From assembly GCF_900537115.1 (NCBI RefSeq), contig NZ_UNRG01000001.1, positions 63,121 to 127,120 of the forward strand: a stretch of 64,000 bases of DNA, read 5' to 3'. Position 1 is the stretch's first letter. Each line of letters begins with the position of its first letter. Below the pieces are notes generated by a model, which was given only the letters and a program-made list of their open reading frames with translations, searched no databases and was not told the DNA's origin. The DNA comes from Arthrobacter sp. Alg241-R88. Lineage in GTDB: Bacteria > Actinomycetota > Actinomycetes > Actinomycetales > Micrococcaceae. A program made the translations under genes and the position numbers. Below, one piece after another: positions 41,376 to 51,264 of this stretch.

Positions 41376-42206
41376 ATGCCATGGCTTGATGTACTCGGCA
41401 ACGACATCCACTACACGGACTCAGGCGCCGGCCGGCCGGTGGTGCTGCTCCACGGCCACGCCTCGGCGGCGGCCTGCTGGGAACCGATCATCACTGAACT
41501 GGAGCAGGACTTCCGGGTCCTGGCTTATGACACCTACGATCATGGCTGGTCCTCCAACTCGCCGCGGCAGGGACCGCTGGTGGACCGCGCTGCCGAACTG
41601 GAGCACTTCATCAACTCGCTCGGCCTGGAGAACCCAATGATCGTGGGGCAGTCCATGGGCGGCATGACAGCGCTTCGCTGGGCGGTCCGGAATCCAGACG
41701 GTGCCGCCGCCCTGGTGGTGTGCGGGATGGGCTGGCCGCTGGTGGTTCCCCCTCCCGGGCAGCCCGGCCAGCCGGAGAAATTCGAGGTGTTCAGCTCACT
41801 CGACGCCGACGAGGGGATCTGGCTGGGGGTAGGAAACTCCTTCACGGAGCAGTGGATCGCGGAAAACCCGCGTGATTACGCCCGCTATATCCGCGTCCGT
41901 TCCACAGCGGCGGCGATTGAAGCAGCCCGCCACCCGCGCAGCCTCGAACAAAGCCAGGGGGAGTTCCTCAGCGCCGACCCGTCGGACGTCGACTGGTTCC
42001 AGCAGGGGCTCGAATCAATAACCAGCCCGCTGGTGGTGATGATCGGGGACGAGGAAAGGCCGCGTATCCGCTGCGGGGCTGAGCACGTTGTGGCCTCTGT
42101 GCCCGGCGCGCGTCTGCTGGTTGTCGAGGAGGCCGGCCACAACGCCTACTTCCAGCGCCAGGACATCCTGGTGGACACCATCCGGAACACCGCAGCCACC
42201 GCCTAA
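41376..42206 (+). CDS. alpha/beta hydrolase
   Basis: 276 residues from ATG 41376 with AAAGGA eight bases upstream. PVVLLHGHASAAACWEPIITEL gives the oxyanion HG, AYDTYDHGWSS, nucleophile elbow GQSMGGMTALRWA (Ser near residue 93), then Asp in GDEERPRIRC and His in VVEEAGHNAYFQRQ. The architecture is that of small esterases, haloperoxidase-like or C-C hydrolases; the substrate is not readable. No signal peptide. The stop is 9 bases from repeat copy 2. Confidence 0.9.
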   Translation: MPWLDVLGNDIHYTDSGAGRPVVLLHGHASAAACWEPIITELEQDFRVLAYDTYDHGWSSNSPRQGPLVDRAAELEHFINSLGLENPMIVGQSMGGMTALRWAVRNPDGAAALVVCGMGWPLVVPPPGQPGQPEKFEVFSSLDADEGIWLGVGNSFTEQWIAENPRDYARYIRVRSTAAAIEAARHPRSLEQSQGEFLSADPSDVDWFQQGLESITSPLVVMIGDEERPRIRCGAEHVVASVPGARLLVVEEAGHNAYFQRQDILVDTIRNTAATA

Positions 42207-42214
42207 ACCTGCTC

Positions 42215-42279
42215 GGAGTTTTTGTCCAGATATGCAGGCTTCCGCTGCCCGGAAGTCCGCATATGTGGACAAAAACTCC
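42215..42279. repeat. GAGTTTTTGTCC palindromic repeat, copy 2
   Basis: Arms 42215-42235 and 42259-42279 (21 bases, one mismatch) with a 23-base loop between the convergent alpha/beta hydrolase and carboxylesterase stops. Arm sequence is the same as copy 1 apart from one base in the right arm. Confidence 0.92.
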
Positions 42280-42282
42280 TGG

Positions 42283-43620
42283 TCACGCCGCGTGATACGT
42301 TAGCGCCCCGGTAATCCCACCCTTGTCGCCAAGTGAGTCTCCCCGGGCGAAAGCAGCCCACAGGCTGCGCAGCTCGCGTCCCACTGCGTTCACGTCCTCC
42401 CAGCGGGCACCGGCGATCAGCCCTACGCCGTCCCACGTTTTGCGGTTGCCGAGAAGCAGCGGGAGATCGATGGTGTGGGCAGCACCAAAAATGTTTCCCG
42501 GCGCATGCCAGTGCAGGATGTAGCGGTAAGCCTTTCCGCCGGCCAGGGCATGGCGCCGCGCGAACTTCCGGGCGGCCCGGCCGTAGACGGTTTCGGTGAC
42601 CACCCAATCGATAGCGCGGACGGCGGCGGTCCCGGCGACGGGGATCTTGGCCAGCCGGCTCAGGTACGGGCTTCGCGGCAGGAACAGCCGCGCCTCCTCC
42701 GAGGTATGGCCGATCAGCACCTCAATGCCGGGAGCGGAACGGTTCCAGGCTGCCTCTATGGCGGATTCCTCCGGGAGCGGCGCGTGCCCGTACTGGGTGC
42801 CGAAAGGCATGGCGGCCAGCATGCCGAACTTCCGGGCCACCTGGGCCACGTGGTCCTCCCGCTCCACCACTTCCATCGCCGGCGTTTCCTCGGTGACGGC
42901 TTCGGCAGCGATACCCATTGCGTGGTTCATTTTGTCCCGGCCGCGCGAAATGCCCAACGGCGCACTCTGGATGATGGCCCGCTGGAACAGGGATGGTGCT
43001 TCAGGGGTGGCCATGAGGTGGGCGATCGCGTCACCACCGGCCGACTGGCCGAAGGCTGTCACACAGCCCGGGTCGCCGCCGAAGGCTGCAATGTTCCGCT
43101 GCACCCAGCGGAACGCCTCGAGCTGGTCCAGCAGGCCGAGGTTGCCCGGCCGGCCGGAGCGGGTGGCGAGGAAACCGAACAGCCCCAGGCGGTAAGTCAC
43201 CGAGACCGCCACCACCCGGTTTTCGGCAACCAGTACCGCGGGGTCGAAGATGGCGAGGTCACCGGATCCGGTGGTGTAGGAACCGCCATGGATCCATACC
43301 ATCACGGGCAACCTCTCGCCAGGGGCAAGGTCTGCGGGCATGGTGATGGAGAGGTTTTGGCAGTCCTCGCTCCCCGGAAGTTCGCCGTAGCGGGTGCCCA
43401 GGACGTCGTCGAGGAACGGCACCGGACCCTGCGGACAGGCAGGAGCGGGCGAGGTTGCGGGCAACGGTTCGTCCCAGTCCGGCGCTGGAACGGGAGGCTG
43501 GAAACGGCCGGCCTTGGCGTACGGGATGCCGGTGGCCCGGACGACGCCGCCGTCCCGCCAGCCGGTGACGGGACCGCAGGGCGGGGTGAACAGGCGGGAG
43601 GGCTCAGGCACAAATTTCAC
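42283..43620 (-). CDS. type B carboxylesterase (para-nitrobenzyl esterase-like)
   Basis: 445 residues from GTG 43620 (AAGGTGGTGCT upstream). FRATGIPYAKAGRFQPP-type start (here VVRATGIPYAKAGRF), EDCQNLSITMP, oxyanion hole HGGSYTTGSG, and nucleophile in FGGDPGCVTAFGQSAGGDAIAHLMAT, with acid in IGHTSEEARLFLP and His in YILHWHAPGNIFGAAHTIDLPLLLG. Intracellular, without signal peptide, slightly shorter than the typical 490. Reaction: hydrolysis of carboxylic esters of unknown origin. Repeat copies 2 and 3 flank the gene on both sides, an arrangement that could reflect past mobilisation. Confidence 0.92.
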   Translation of the reverse strand: MKFVPEPSRLFTPPCGPVTGWRDGGVVRATGIPYAKAGRFQPPVPAPDWDEPLPATSPAPACPQGPVPFLDDVLGTRYGELPGSEDCQNLSITMPADLAPGERLPVMVWIHGGSYTTGSGDLAIFDPAVLVAENRVVAVSVTYRLGLFGFLATRSGRPGNLGLLDQLEAFRWVQRNIAAFGGDPGCVTAFGQSAGGDAIAHLMATPEAPSLFQRAIIQSAPLGISRGRDKMNHAMGIAAEAVTEETPAMEVVEREDHVAQVARKFGMLAAMPFGTQYGHAPLPEESAIEAAWNRSAPGIEVLIGHTSEEARLFLPRSPYLSRLAKIPVAGTAAVRAIDWVVTETVYGRAARKFARRHALAGGKAYRYILHWHAPGNIFGAAHTIDLPLLLGNRKTWDGVGLIAGARWEDVNAVGRELRSLWAAFARGDSLGDKGGITGALTYHAA

Positions 43621-43646
43621 AGCACCACCTTTTCACATCCCCTTGT

Positions 43647-43711
43647 GGAGTTTTTGTCCACGTATGCAGGGTTGGAGGGCGGCGAAGCCTGCATATCTGG
43701 ACAAAAACTCC
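43647..43711. repeat. GAGTTTTTGTCC palindromic repeat, copy 3
   Basis: Arms 43647-43670 and 43688-43711 (24 bases, two mismatches) with a 17-base loop, located between the co-directional ppa and carboxylesterase genes, 27 bases upstream of the latter's start. Not a convergent gap, unlike copies 1 and 2. Confidence 0.92.
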
Positions 43712-43718
43712 GGGAACA

Positions 43719-43764
43719 ACGACGGCGGGCGCCTGGCTCCTAAGAGCCGGGCACCCGCCGTCGT
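43719..43764 (-). terminator. terminator hairpin after ppa
   Basis: ACGACGGCGGG (43719-43729) and CCCGCCGTCGT (43754-43764) perfect, with an inner GGCTC/GAGCC stem (43735-43739, 43744-43748). It lies 26 bases after the ppa stop. Confidence 0.7.
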
Positions 43765-43790
43765 ACTGCCAGTCCGGTGGACGGCGGGGA

Positions 43791-44279
43791 TCAGTGGCCG
43801 GTGGGCACGTAACGCTTGATGGAAGCTTCGAGCTCGGCTTCGGCGGCGGCACGGTCGCCCCAGCCTTCGGCCTTGACCCACTTGCCGGGCTCCAGGTCCT
43901 TGTACCGGGTGAAGAAGTGCTCGATCTCCTTGATCAGGAAGTCGTTGACGTCGCTGACTTCCTGGATGTGGTCGAAGCGGGCATCGACGGGTACGCAGAG
44001 GATCTTGGCATCTCCGCCGCCGTCATCAGTCATGTTGAAAACGCCGATGGGGCGGGACTCAACGATGACGCCCGGGTGCAGGTCGAAGTCCTGCAGGAGC
44101 ACCAGTGCATCCAACGGATCGCCGTCCTCGCCGAGGGTGTTCTCGAAGTATCCGTAGTGCGTGGGGTACTGCATGGAGGTGAAGAGGACGCGGTCCAGGC
44201 GGACGCGGCCGGTCTCGTGGTCAACTTCGTACTTGACGCGTGATCCCTTGGGGATCTCGATGGTCACGTCATGCTTCAT
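43791..44279 (-). CDS. ppa: inorganic pyrophosphatase
   Basis: 162 residues from ATG 44279 with GAGGAG upstream; the frame to 44462 is not supported. Type I Mg-dependent pyrophosphatase: [47 protein letters not shown] containing the DGDPLD metal-binding motif, and KILCVPVDA. It hydrolyses pyrophosphate to pull biosynthetic reactions forward. Divergent from dacB over 119 bases. A good terminator follows at 43719. Confidence 0.96.
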   Translation of the reverse strand: MKHDVTIEIPKGSRVKYEVDHETGRVRLDRVLFTSMQYPTHYGYFENTLGEDGDPLDALVLLQDFDLHPGVIVESRPIGVFNMTDDGGGDAKILCVPVDARFDHIQEVSDVNDFLIKEIEHFFTRYKDLEPGKWVKAEGWGDRAAAEAELEASIKRYVPTGH

Positions 44280-44398
44280 GGAATGCTCCTCGGCAATTGC
44301 AGGGGGTTCGCGGCACACTTGACGGCTCACCAAAATTGAGTCTCCGTGCCGCCGACTATTATTGAGGATATAGCGAGAGGCCCTGGAATCAGGAACTT

Positions 44399-45958
44399 GT
44401 GGGGATATTTCAGGACTTGAGGACCAGCACCAGCATGACCAAACCAACTGCCGCGGAACCATGGCCTGACCGTGCCCGCCACCGTCTCCGGGTGGGCGTC
44501 ACCGGGCTGCGGAAGTCCTGGCCCTCGGTTTTGCTGACGGCCCTGCTGGTGGTTCTCGCAGTCCCAGCGGCCCTGCTGGTTGCCCCGGGTTTCCTTGGGC
44601 CCGAACCCCCAGCCCCCGCTCCGCCGGCACCGGCGTGGCAGCAGGCTCCGGCCACACTTTCGCCCGAGCAGGGACTTGCGCCGCTGGATGACTCGGCGGC
44701 CGTGCCGCTCGCGGCCAGCGTCACCGCCCAACTGGAACCCCTGTTGAAGACCGACGGCGGCGGTACTTTCACGGGATTGGTCCAGGATGCGCTCACGGGC
44801 CAGGTCCTTTTTGATCGCGGGGGTTCCGAGAACCGGGTGCCGGCTTCCAACATGAAGCTGCTGACCGCGGTGGCAGCTTTGCGCTCCCTGGGTCCCGGTC
44901 ACCGCTTTACCACCCAAGTGGTGGCCGGTTCGGCAGCCGGGCAGGTGGTGCTGGTGGGCGGGGGCGACGTCCTCCTCGGACCCGGGGAATCGAACGGGGA
45001 CCTGGTGATGGGCCATGCCGGCCTGGCCACGCTCGCTGTCCAAACGATCGAAGCCCTGTCAGCAGCCGGAACCGCCGGGGAGATCAAGGTCCTCGTGGAC
45101 GATTCCGTGTTCACCGGCCCTGCCCTGAACCCGGCGTGGGAGAGCGGGGACGTGGCAGCGGGGGAAGTGGCGCCCCTGTACCCGCTGGCCCTGAACTCGG
45201 CGCGTTTCGATCCCGCCGTCACCACCGGCCCCCGCCCCCAGGACTCAGCCATCACCGTGGCCGAGGAATTCGCCGCCCGGCTGCGGACGGCGGGAGCGGC
45301 CGCGGGACTGACCGTGGCGGCCGCCGTCGAGCGGTCCCCGCAGCCGGCACCAGCGGGTGAACCGGCCGAAGACGCAGGCGGGGAGCCGGCCGTCCTGGCC
45401 GGGGTGGAGTCGGCGACGGTGGCCGAGCAGGTGGACCACATGCTGCAGGAATCAGACAACTACCTCGCCGAAGTCCTGGGGCGGATGGCGGCAGTAGCGG
45501 CAGGCCAGCCTGGCAGCAACGACGGCGCCACGGCTGCCGTCCGGGCGCAGCTCGCCGACGCCGGAATACCCGTTGACGCCATGAAACTCGTGGACGTGTG
45601 CGGACTGGCCATGGGCAACCAGGTCTCGGCCCGCCAGTTCGCGGAGGTGGTGCGTGCCATCACCTCGGGCACGGACAGCAGGCTCCGCGCCGCGCTGGAC
45701 GGCTTTCCGGTAGCCGGCCTCACCGGAACCCTGGACACCCGCTACGGCGACAATTCAACAGCCCGGGGCGCAGGACTGGTCCGTGCCAAGACCGGCACCT
45801 TGAACTCGGTGCTGGCGCTCAGCGGCTACGTGGTTGATGCTGACGGCCGCCTCCTGGTCTTCTCCTTCATCGGCAACGGGCTGATGCCGGGCGCTGCGGG
45901 CAACAGGGTGGCTCTCGACCGGGCCGCCACGGCGCTCGCGGCCTGCGGCTGCCGCTAG
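44399..45958 (+). CDS. dacB: D-alanyl-D-alanine carboxypeptidase/endopeptidase (PBP4)
   Basis: 519 residues from GTG 44399 (AGGAA upstream); ATG 44435 is an alternative 12 codons on. A signal-anchor lies at about 41-64 ([22 protein letters not shown]), then an extracytoplasmic low-complexity Pro linker. Penicillin-binding motifs: SxxK in [12 protein letters not shown] (Ser150, Lys153), SDN at 352-354, KTG at 464-466. Family C PBP4 insert domains are present by length. It trims or cleaves peptidoglycan stem peptides. First gene of the long plus-strand run to panC. A possible -10 (GACTATTATT) lies at 44354-44363. Confidence 0.94.
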   Translation: MGIFQDLRTSTSMTKPTAAEPWPDRARHRLRVGVTGLRKSWPSVLLTALLVVLAVPAALLVAPGFLGPEPPAPAPPAPAWQQAPATLSPEQGLAPLDDSAAVPLAASVTAQLEPLLKTDGGGTFTGLVQDALTGQVLFDRGGSENRVPASNMKLLTAVAALRSLGPGHRFTTQVVAGSAAGQVVLVGGGDVLLGPGESNGDLVMGHAGLATLAVQTIEALSAAGTAGEIKVLVDDSVFTGPALNPAWESGDVAAGEVAPLYPLALNSARFDPAVTTGPRPQDSAITVAEEFAARLRTAGAAAGLTVAAAVERSPQPAPAGEPAEDAGGEPAVLAGVESATVAEQVDHMLQESDNYLAEVLGRMAAVAAGQPGSNDGATAAVRAQLADAGIPVDAMKLVDVCGLAMGNQVSARQFAEVVRAITSGTDSRLRAALDGFPVAGLTGTLDTRYGDNSTARGAGLVRAKTGTLNSVLALSGYVVDADGRLLVFSFIGNGLMPGAAGNRVALDRAATALAACGCR

Positions 45959-46024
45959 CGCCCTGCTGCCGCCGGGTTCGCCGGTGAGCGAACTTAAGGA
46001 CTATCCCCAGCCTGCTGTGTTCTG

Positions 46025-47167
46025 ATGGGAACTATGGAGTCCACTGCAGGTGCGTCGTCAGCCCAAACGTTGTCCAGCCAGGCCTCGGCCCTGATCAATT
46101 GGGACCTCGCCGCCTCCACCGCGGCGCGGCTGGCTCCTGCCGGTCCGGTCCTGAACCAGGCCGCCATCGCTGACGCGGTGGAAAGCCTCCGCCGGCTTGC
46201 CGACGCTTCGGTTGAACACGTGCATGAGATCACCGGGCTGGAAGCCGCAAGGGACCTCCGGGATTCAAACGTGCTGGTGGTGGACCGGGCCTCGTGGGCA
46301 AAGGCAAACACCCAAAGCTTCGCCGTAATGCTGAAGCCGGCCATGGAAAAGATGCTCGAAAACCGGCGCGGAAACCTCACCCCGGCCGCGGCCAGCGTCA
46401 GCGGCGCCATCACCGGCAGCCAGCTGGGCGCCGTCCTGGCGTTCCTGTCCAGCAAGGTCCTGGGCCAGTACGATCCGTTTGCCGCCCTGGCCGAAGGTTC
46501 CACTGCGCCCTCAGGCGGACGCCTGCTCCTGGTAGCGCCCAACATCGTGGCTGTCGAGCGGGAATTGAACGTCGCCCCCGAGGATTTCCGCCTGTGGGTG
46601 TGCCTGCACGAGCAGACACACCGGGTGCAGTTCGCTGCGGCACCTTGGCTGCGCCACCACATGCTGGAGCAGATCGACGAGCTCAGCGCCCACCTGCTCG
46701 GCAACGTTGACACCCTGATGGAGCGGGCCACCGCAGCTGCCCGCTCGCTGAAGGACCGCGCCGGCAACGGAAACACCCCCGGCCGCGGCGCCATCCTGGA
46801 CCTCCTGCAGGACCCGGAGGAAAAGGCCGCCATCTCGCACCTGACCGCCGTGATGAGCCTCCTCGAGGGCCACGCCAACGTGGTGATGGACGCCGTTGAC
46901 GCCAGCATCGTGCCGTCTGTGAAAACCATCCGGCAGCGCTTTAACGACCGCGGCAAGGACCGCGGCGTGATCGAAAAATTCATCCGCAGCCTCCTCGGCC
47001 TGGATGCGAAAATGCGCCAGTACTCCGACGGCGCCCGGTTCGTCCGCGCCGTGGTGGACGCCGCGGGAATGGAAGGCTTTAACAGGGTCTGGGAGTCGGC
47101 CGACCACCTGCCTACAGAACCGGAAATCCACGACGCCAAGCTGTGGCTTGAGCGGATGGGGCTCTGA
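46025..47167 (+). CDS. zinc-dependent metalloprotease, zincin_2 (DUF2342) family
   Basis: 380 residues, ATG 46025 or 46034. The zinc motif HEQTH is at 195-199 in LWVCLHEQTHRVQFAAAPWLRHHML, and a distal EGHANVVMDAVDASIVPS supplies the third ligand region typical of this actinobacterial family, often labelled 'coenzyme F420 biosynthesis associated'. That label is positional; no F420 gene occurs here. The protein is soluble and cytosolic. The TGA overlaps by no more than a base with the TTG of tilS, so the two are coupled. Role in the run is unknown. Confidence 0.9.
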   Translation: MGTMESTAGASSAQTLSSQASALINWDLAASTAARLAPAGPVLNQAAIADAVESLRRLADASVEHVHEITGLEAARDLRDSNVLVVDRASWAKANTQSFAVMLKPAMEKMLENRRGNLTPAAASVSGAITGSQLGAVLAFLSSKVLGQYDPFAALAEGSTAPSGGRLLLVAPNIVAVERELNVAPEDFRLWVCLHEQTHRVQFAAAPWLRHHMLEQIDELSAHLLGNVDTLMERATAAARSLKDRAGNGNTPGRGAILDLLQDPEEKAAISHLTAVMSLLEGHANVVMDAVDASIVPSVKTIRQRFNDRGKDRGVIEKFIRSLLGLDAKMRQYSDGARFVRAVVDAAGMEGFNRVWESADHLPTEPEIHDAKLWLERMGL

Positions 47168-48346
47168 TTGCCCGGCGCCAGCTTGCCTGACGCGCCCCCG
47201 CCGACGGCACCCGCCACAGCGTCTCCCCATCGCAGCGGCCGACGGCGGCCCGGAAGGCTGGCGCCCGTCGTCGGCACAGCCCGCAAGATGCTCCAGGACG
47301 CCTTGGCCCGGGCCGGATATCCCGAGCACGTCATTGTGGCCTGCAGCGGCGGCCCGGACTCCCTTGCCCTGGCGTCGGTGGCCGCCTACTTCGCCCGCCG
47401 CGGGCACGTCGACGGCCACCCCATAACAGTGGGCGCAGTGGTGGTGGACCACCAGCTGCAGGAGGGTTCGGCGCAGGTGGCTGCGGAGACGGCCCACGTC
47501 CTGCAGGAACTGGGCCTCGCCCCCGTGGAAATCCGGACCGTGACCGTGGCCGGGGAAGGCCTCGGGCCGGAAGCCGCCGCGCGGGAAGCACGGCATGCAG
47601 CGCTGGAAGCGGCTGCCGGAAGCCAGGGCGCGGCTGCCATCCTGTTGGGACACACTCTGGACGACCAGGCCGAACAGGTGCTGCTGGGCCTGGCCCGGGG
47701 CTCGGGGACCCGGTCGCTGGCAGGAATGAGGCCTGCCCGCGGCATGCTGCTTCGCCCGTTCCTGGGGCTTCGCCGGGCGGACACCGAGGAAATCTGCGCC
47801 ATCGAGGAACTGCAGCCCTGGCACGATCCCAGCAACTCGGACCCCGCCTTCGCCCGGTCACGTACCCGGGTGGAGGTGCTGCCGCACCTCGAGGAAAAAC
47901 TCGGCCCCGGCGTCGCGGAATCCCTCGCCCGCTCGGCATCCATCCTGCAGTTGGACGCCGACTACCTGGAGGATGTGGCGGAAGCCACCTTCGCGTCCCT
48001 GGTGGAGCGGAACGGCCAGGAACTGAGCCTCCCGGAGGACGCGTTGCGGGCCTTGGCCCCCGCCATCAGGTTCCGCGTCATCGCCAAGGCAGCGGCCGAC
48101 GTCGGTGGGCAGCAGCCCAGCTACCAGCGCCTTCTGGCCGCGGAAGCGCTGCTGCGGCGGCAGGGCTCTGCGGGTCCCGTTGAGCTGCCCGGGGGAGTGA
48201 GCGTGTACCGGTTGTCGCTCGCGCAGCTCGAAGACCTCCCGGCCGCCCGTGGCCCGGCCGCCGCGGATAAGGGCACACCCGTTCCCCGCGGAGGCGCACG
48301 CTGTGGGAAGCTAGTACTCCGGCCTCAAAAACCGCCCGCAAAATAG
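47168..48346 (+). CDS. tilS: tRNA(Ile)-lysidine synthetase
   Basis: 392 residues from TTG 47168, immediately after the metalloprotease stop (GGGG six bases upstream); ATG 47288 is an alternative nearer the family start. The PP-loop is VIVACSGGPDSLALAS, followed by VVVDHQLQEGSAQVAAE, LGHTLDDQAEQVLLGLARGSGTRSLAGM and the DPSNSDPAFARSRTRVEVLP motif, all characteristic of TilS. It modifies C34 of tRNA-Ile(CAU) to lysidine using ATP, an essential decoding step. The tilS-hpt-ftsH order is widely conserved in bacteria, including Gram-positives. Confidence 0.95.
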   Translation: MPGASLPDAPPPTAPATASPHRSGRRRPGRLAPVVGTARKMLQDALARAGYPEHVIVACSGGPDSLALASVAAYFARRGHVDGHPITVGAVVVDHQLQEGSAQVAAETAHVLQELGLAPVEIRTVTVAGEGLGPEAAAREARHAALEAAAGSQGAAAILLGHTLDDQAEQVLLGLARGSGTRSLAGMRPARGMLLRPFLGLRRADTEEICAIEELQPWHDPSNSDPAFARSRTRVEVLPHLEEKLGPGVAESLARSASILQLDADYLEDVAEATFASLVERNGQELSLPEDALRALAPAIRFRVIAKAAADVGGQQPSYQRLLAAEALLRRQGSAGPVELPGGVSVYRLSLAQLEDLPAARGPAAADKGTPVPRGGARCGKLVLRPQKPPAK

Positions 48347-48376
48347 TCGCACCCCGCATCTACACAGGAGCCATTG

Positions 48377-48928
48377 GTGGATTCAAACGACGTCCAGGCA
48401 GACCTCAAGCACGTTCTCTACACCAAGGAGCAGATCCAGCAGCGGATCACGGAGCTCGCTGCGCAGATCGACAAGGACTACGAGGGCCGCGAGATCCTTA
48501 TTGTGGGCGTCCTCAAGGGTGCAGTCATGGTCATGGCTGACTTGGCCCGCGCGCTCCACAGCCACATTTCCATGGACTGGATGGCTGTTTCCTCCTACGG
48601 CTCCGGCACCCAGTCCTCCGGAGTGGTCCGCATCCTGAAGGACCTGGACACGGACCTGATGGGCAAGGACGTCCTGATCGTCGAGGACATCATCGACTCC
48701 GGCCTCACGCTCTCCTGGCTGAAGACCAATCTGGAATCCCGCGGCACCGCCTCGGTGGAAATCTGCACTGCCTTCCGCAAGCCCACCGCCGCCAAGGTGG
48801 AAATCGACGTCAAGTACGTCGGCTATGACATCCCCAATGAATTCGTGGTGGGCTACGGCCTGGACTACGCCGAGAAGTACCGCAATCTCGACTTCGTGGG
48901 AACCCTCGCGCCGCACGTTTACGAGTAG
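48377..48928 (+). CDS. hpt: hypoxanthine phosphoribosyltransferase
   Basis: 183 residues from GTG 48377, six bases after AGGAG; TTG 48374 is too close to the site. ILIVGVLKGAVMVMADLARAL, MAVSSYGSGTQSSGVVRILKDLD and the PRPP-binding VLIVEDIIDSGLTLSWL are family hallmarks, with YVGYDIPNEFVVGYGLDYAEKYRNLDFVGTL at the end. It salvages hypoxanthine and guanine to IMP/GMP. Follows tilS by 30 bases. The 262 bases to ftsH hold a likely ftsH promoter (TATAGC near 49101). Confidence 0.96.
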   Translation: MDSNDVQADLKHVLYTKEQIQQRITELAAQIDKDYEGREILIVGVLKGAVMVMADLARALHSHISMDWMAVSSYGSGTQSSGVVRILKDLDTDLMGKDVLIVEDIIDSGLTLSWLKTNLESRGTASVEICTAFRKPTAAKVEIDVKYVGYDIPNEFVVGYGLDYAEKYRNLDFVGTLAPHVYE

Positions 48929-49163
48929 GATTCGCCGGCGCGGACATGCACCACGCCGTCTGCCGGGCGGTTATTGTGGGCGCAATTGATGTCGGTGCCC
49001 CCGGTTCCAGGCCCGGTGCGGCCGCCTGCCCAAATGGCGGCGGCCACTACGCCCAGAGGGAACTTTTGCCCGGCACCATGCGTGATCTACTCCGGACGGT
49101 GTATAGCTAGAAGCTGACGCAGCACCATCACGCGCGCAGATTTCTCGCCGTGCAGCACTACCA

Positions 49164-49190
49164 GGAGGGACGGGGCCAGCCCCGACACAG
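49164..49190 (+). promoter_or_regulatory. ftsH ribosome binding site displaced by a small stem
   Basis: GGAGGG (49164-49169) lies 21 bases before the ATG, too far for normal use. Between them GGGG-CCAG-CCCC (49172-49183) can fold, which would bring the site to about 9 bases from the ATG. Start choice is supported by the family N-terminus. Confidence 0.4.
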
Positions 49191-51254
49191 ATGAAAGCTA
49201 AGAACTTCTTCAAGGGCCCGGGCATCTGGATCGTTGTCGTGATCGGCATGCTCCTGGTGGCTTTTGCAACGCTGGCTCCCGGCGGCGCCGCACGGATTGA
49301 CACGGACAAGGGCCTCGAACTGCTCGCCGGCGACAACGTTGAGCAGGCAAAGATCTTCGATGGTGAAAACCGCGTTGACCTCGTGCTGAAGGAAAACTAC
49401 CAGCTGGACGGGCAGGACAAGGGCAAGAGCGTCCAGTTCTTCTTCGTTGACGCCCGCGCCCAGGACGTTGTCCGGGCTGTCACCTCGTCCGCACCCAGCG
49501 GGGGCTACACGGACCAGCCGATCGAAAGCAACTGGTTCTCCGGCCTGCTCTCCCTCCTCATCCCGGTTATCCTCCTGGGCGCGCTTTTCTGGTTCCTGAT
49601 GACCCGCATGCAGGGCGGCGGCTCCAAGATCATGCAGTTCGGGAAGTCCAAGGCCAAGATGGTCAGCAAGGACATGCCGCAGGTGACGTTCGCTGACGTG
49701 GCAGGCTCCGACGAGGCTGTGGAGGAACTCCAGGAGATCAAGGAATTCCTGCAGGAACCGGCCAAGTTCCAGGCTGTTGGCGCCAAGATCCCCAAGGGCG
49801 TGCTGCTGTACGGCCCTCCGGGCACCGGCAAGACCCTCCTCGCCCGCGCTGTGGCAGGCGAGGCCGGCGTTCCCTTCTTCTCCATCTCCGGCTCGGACTT
49901 TGTGGAAATGTTCGTGGGTGTGGGCGCCTCCCGTGTCCGCGACCTCTTTGAGCAGGCCAAAACCAACTCGCCCGCCATCATCTTCGTGGACGAAATCGAC
50001 GCTGTGGGCCGTCACCGCGGTGCCGGCATCGGCGGCGGCAACGATGAACGCGAACAGACCCTCAACCAGCTGCTGGTGGAGATGGACGGCTTCGACGTCA
50101 AGACCAATGTCATCCTGATCGCTGCCACCAACCGTCCCGACGTGCTGGACCCCGCGCTGCTGCGCCCGGGCCGCTTCGACCGCCAGATCGGCGTTGAGGC
50201 GCCGGACCTGATCGGCCGCGACCAGATCCTGCAGGTTCACGCGAAGGGCAAGCCCATGGCACCCGGGGTGGACCTCAAGGCCGTGGCCAAGAAGACCCCC
50301 GGTTACACCGGTGCGGACCTGGCCAACGTGCTCAATGAGGCCGCCCTCCTCACCGCCCGCTCCAACGCCAACCTCATTGACGACCGCGCCTTGGACGAGG
50401 CCATCGACCGCGTTATGGCCGGCCCGCAGAAGCGCAGCCGCGTGATGAAGGAACACGAGCGCAAGATCACCGCGTACCACGAAGGGGGCCACGCCCTGGT
50501 GGCAGCCGCGCTGCGGAACTCCGCGCCGGTCACCAAGATCACCATCCTTCCCCGCGGCCGCGCACTCGGCTACACGATGGTGGTCCCGGACAACGACAAG
50601 TACTCTGTGACCCGCAACGAGCTGCTGGACCAAATGGCCTACGCCATGGGCGGCCGGGTCGCCGAGGAAATCGTCTTCCACGATCCCTCCACCGGCGCCT
50701 CCAACGATATCGAGAAAGCCACCGGCACCGCCCGCAAGATGGTTACCGAATACGGCATGAGCGAACGCGTTGGTGCCGTGCGCCTGGGCCAGGGCGGCGG
50801 CGAGCCGTTCCTGGGCCGCGACGCCGGGCACGAGCGCAACTACTCGGACCAGATCGCGTACGTGGTGGACGAGGAAGTTCGCCGGCTGATTGACCAGGCC
50901 CATGACGAGGCCTACGCCATCCTCATCGAGAACCGGGATGTCCTGGACCGCCTGGCCCTCGAGCTGCTGGAACGCGAAACGCTGAACCAGGCCGAGATCG
51001 CCGACATCTTCCGTGATATCCGCAAGCGCGACTTCCGCGAGGTGTGGCTTTCGAAGGAAACCCGTCCGGTCCAGACCGCCGGCCCGGTGGAATCCCGCCA
51101 GGAAAAGGCGGAGCGCGAGGCCCAGGAGGAAGCCAAGCAGGCGCGCCTGGACGAGCCGCTGGACGCCCAGCCGCCGCATCCGCAGGGAGTCCCGGAGGAT
51201 GCCCCGTTCCAGGGAGGCATCCCCGACTCGGGGCCTGACGCCCTTCGCGGCTAA
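49191..51254 (+). CDS. ftsH: ATP-dependent membrane metalloprotease FtsH
   Basis: 687 residues. Membrane helices at 11-29 and 117-137 with a short extracytoplasmic loop; AAA+ domain with Walker A GPPGTGKT (208-215), Walker B IIFVDEID (263-270), second region of homology at [20 protein letters not shown]; protease zinc site HEGGH (430-434) plus the third ligand Asp in [13 protein letters not shown]. The C-terminal 60 residues are charged and disordered. It degrades membrane and short-lived cytosolic proteins. folE starts 10 bases after its stop, so it likely heads the folate set. Confidence 0.97.
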   Translation: MKAKNFFKGPGIWIVVVIGMLLVAFATLAPGGAARIDTDKGLELLAGDNVEQAKIFDGENRVDLVLKENYQLDGQDKGKSVQFFFVDARAQDVVRAVTSSAPSGGYTDQPIESNWFSGLLSLLIPVILLGALFWFLMTRMQGGGSKIMQFGKSKAKMVSKDMPQVTFADVAGSDEAVEELQEIKEFLQEPAKFQAVGAKIPKGVLLYGPPGTGKTLLARAVAGEAGVPFFSISGSDFVEMFVGVGASRVRDLFEQAKTNSPAIIFVDEIDAVGRHRGAGIGGGNDEREQTLNQLLVEMDGFDVKTNVILIAATNRPDVLDPALLRPGRFDRQIGVEAPDLIGRDQILQVHAKGKPMAPGVDLKAVAKKTPGYTGADLANVLNEAALLTARSNANLIDDRALDEAIDRVMAGPQKRSRVMKEHERKITAYHEGGHALVAAALRNSAPVTKITILPRGRALGYTMVVPDNDKYSVTRNELLDQMAYAMGGRVAEEIVFHDPSTGASNDIEKATGTARKMVTEYGMSERVGAVRLGQGGGEPFLGRDAGHERNYSDQIAYVVDEEVRRLIDQAHDEAYAILIENRDVLDRLALELLERETLNQAEIADIFRDIRKRDFREVWLSKETRPVQTAGPVESRQEKAEREAQEEAKQARLDEPLDAQPPHPQGVPEDAPFQGGIPDSGPDALRG

Positions 51255-51264
51255 GCTTTCTACC

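Noticed and set aside
40431..43711. Palindromic repeats as ordinary Rho-independent terminators
   Set aside because: The T-run is on the 5' side and copy 3 already has a separate hairpin next to it at 43719; termination may be a side effect.
42475..43743. Plus-strand frame of 422 codons antisense to the carboxylesterase
   Set aside because: The esterase triad and oxyanion motifs are on the minus strand.
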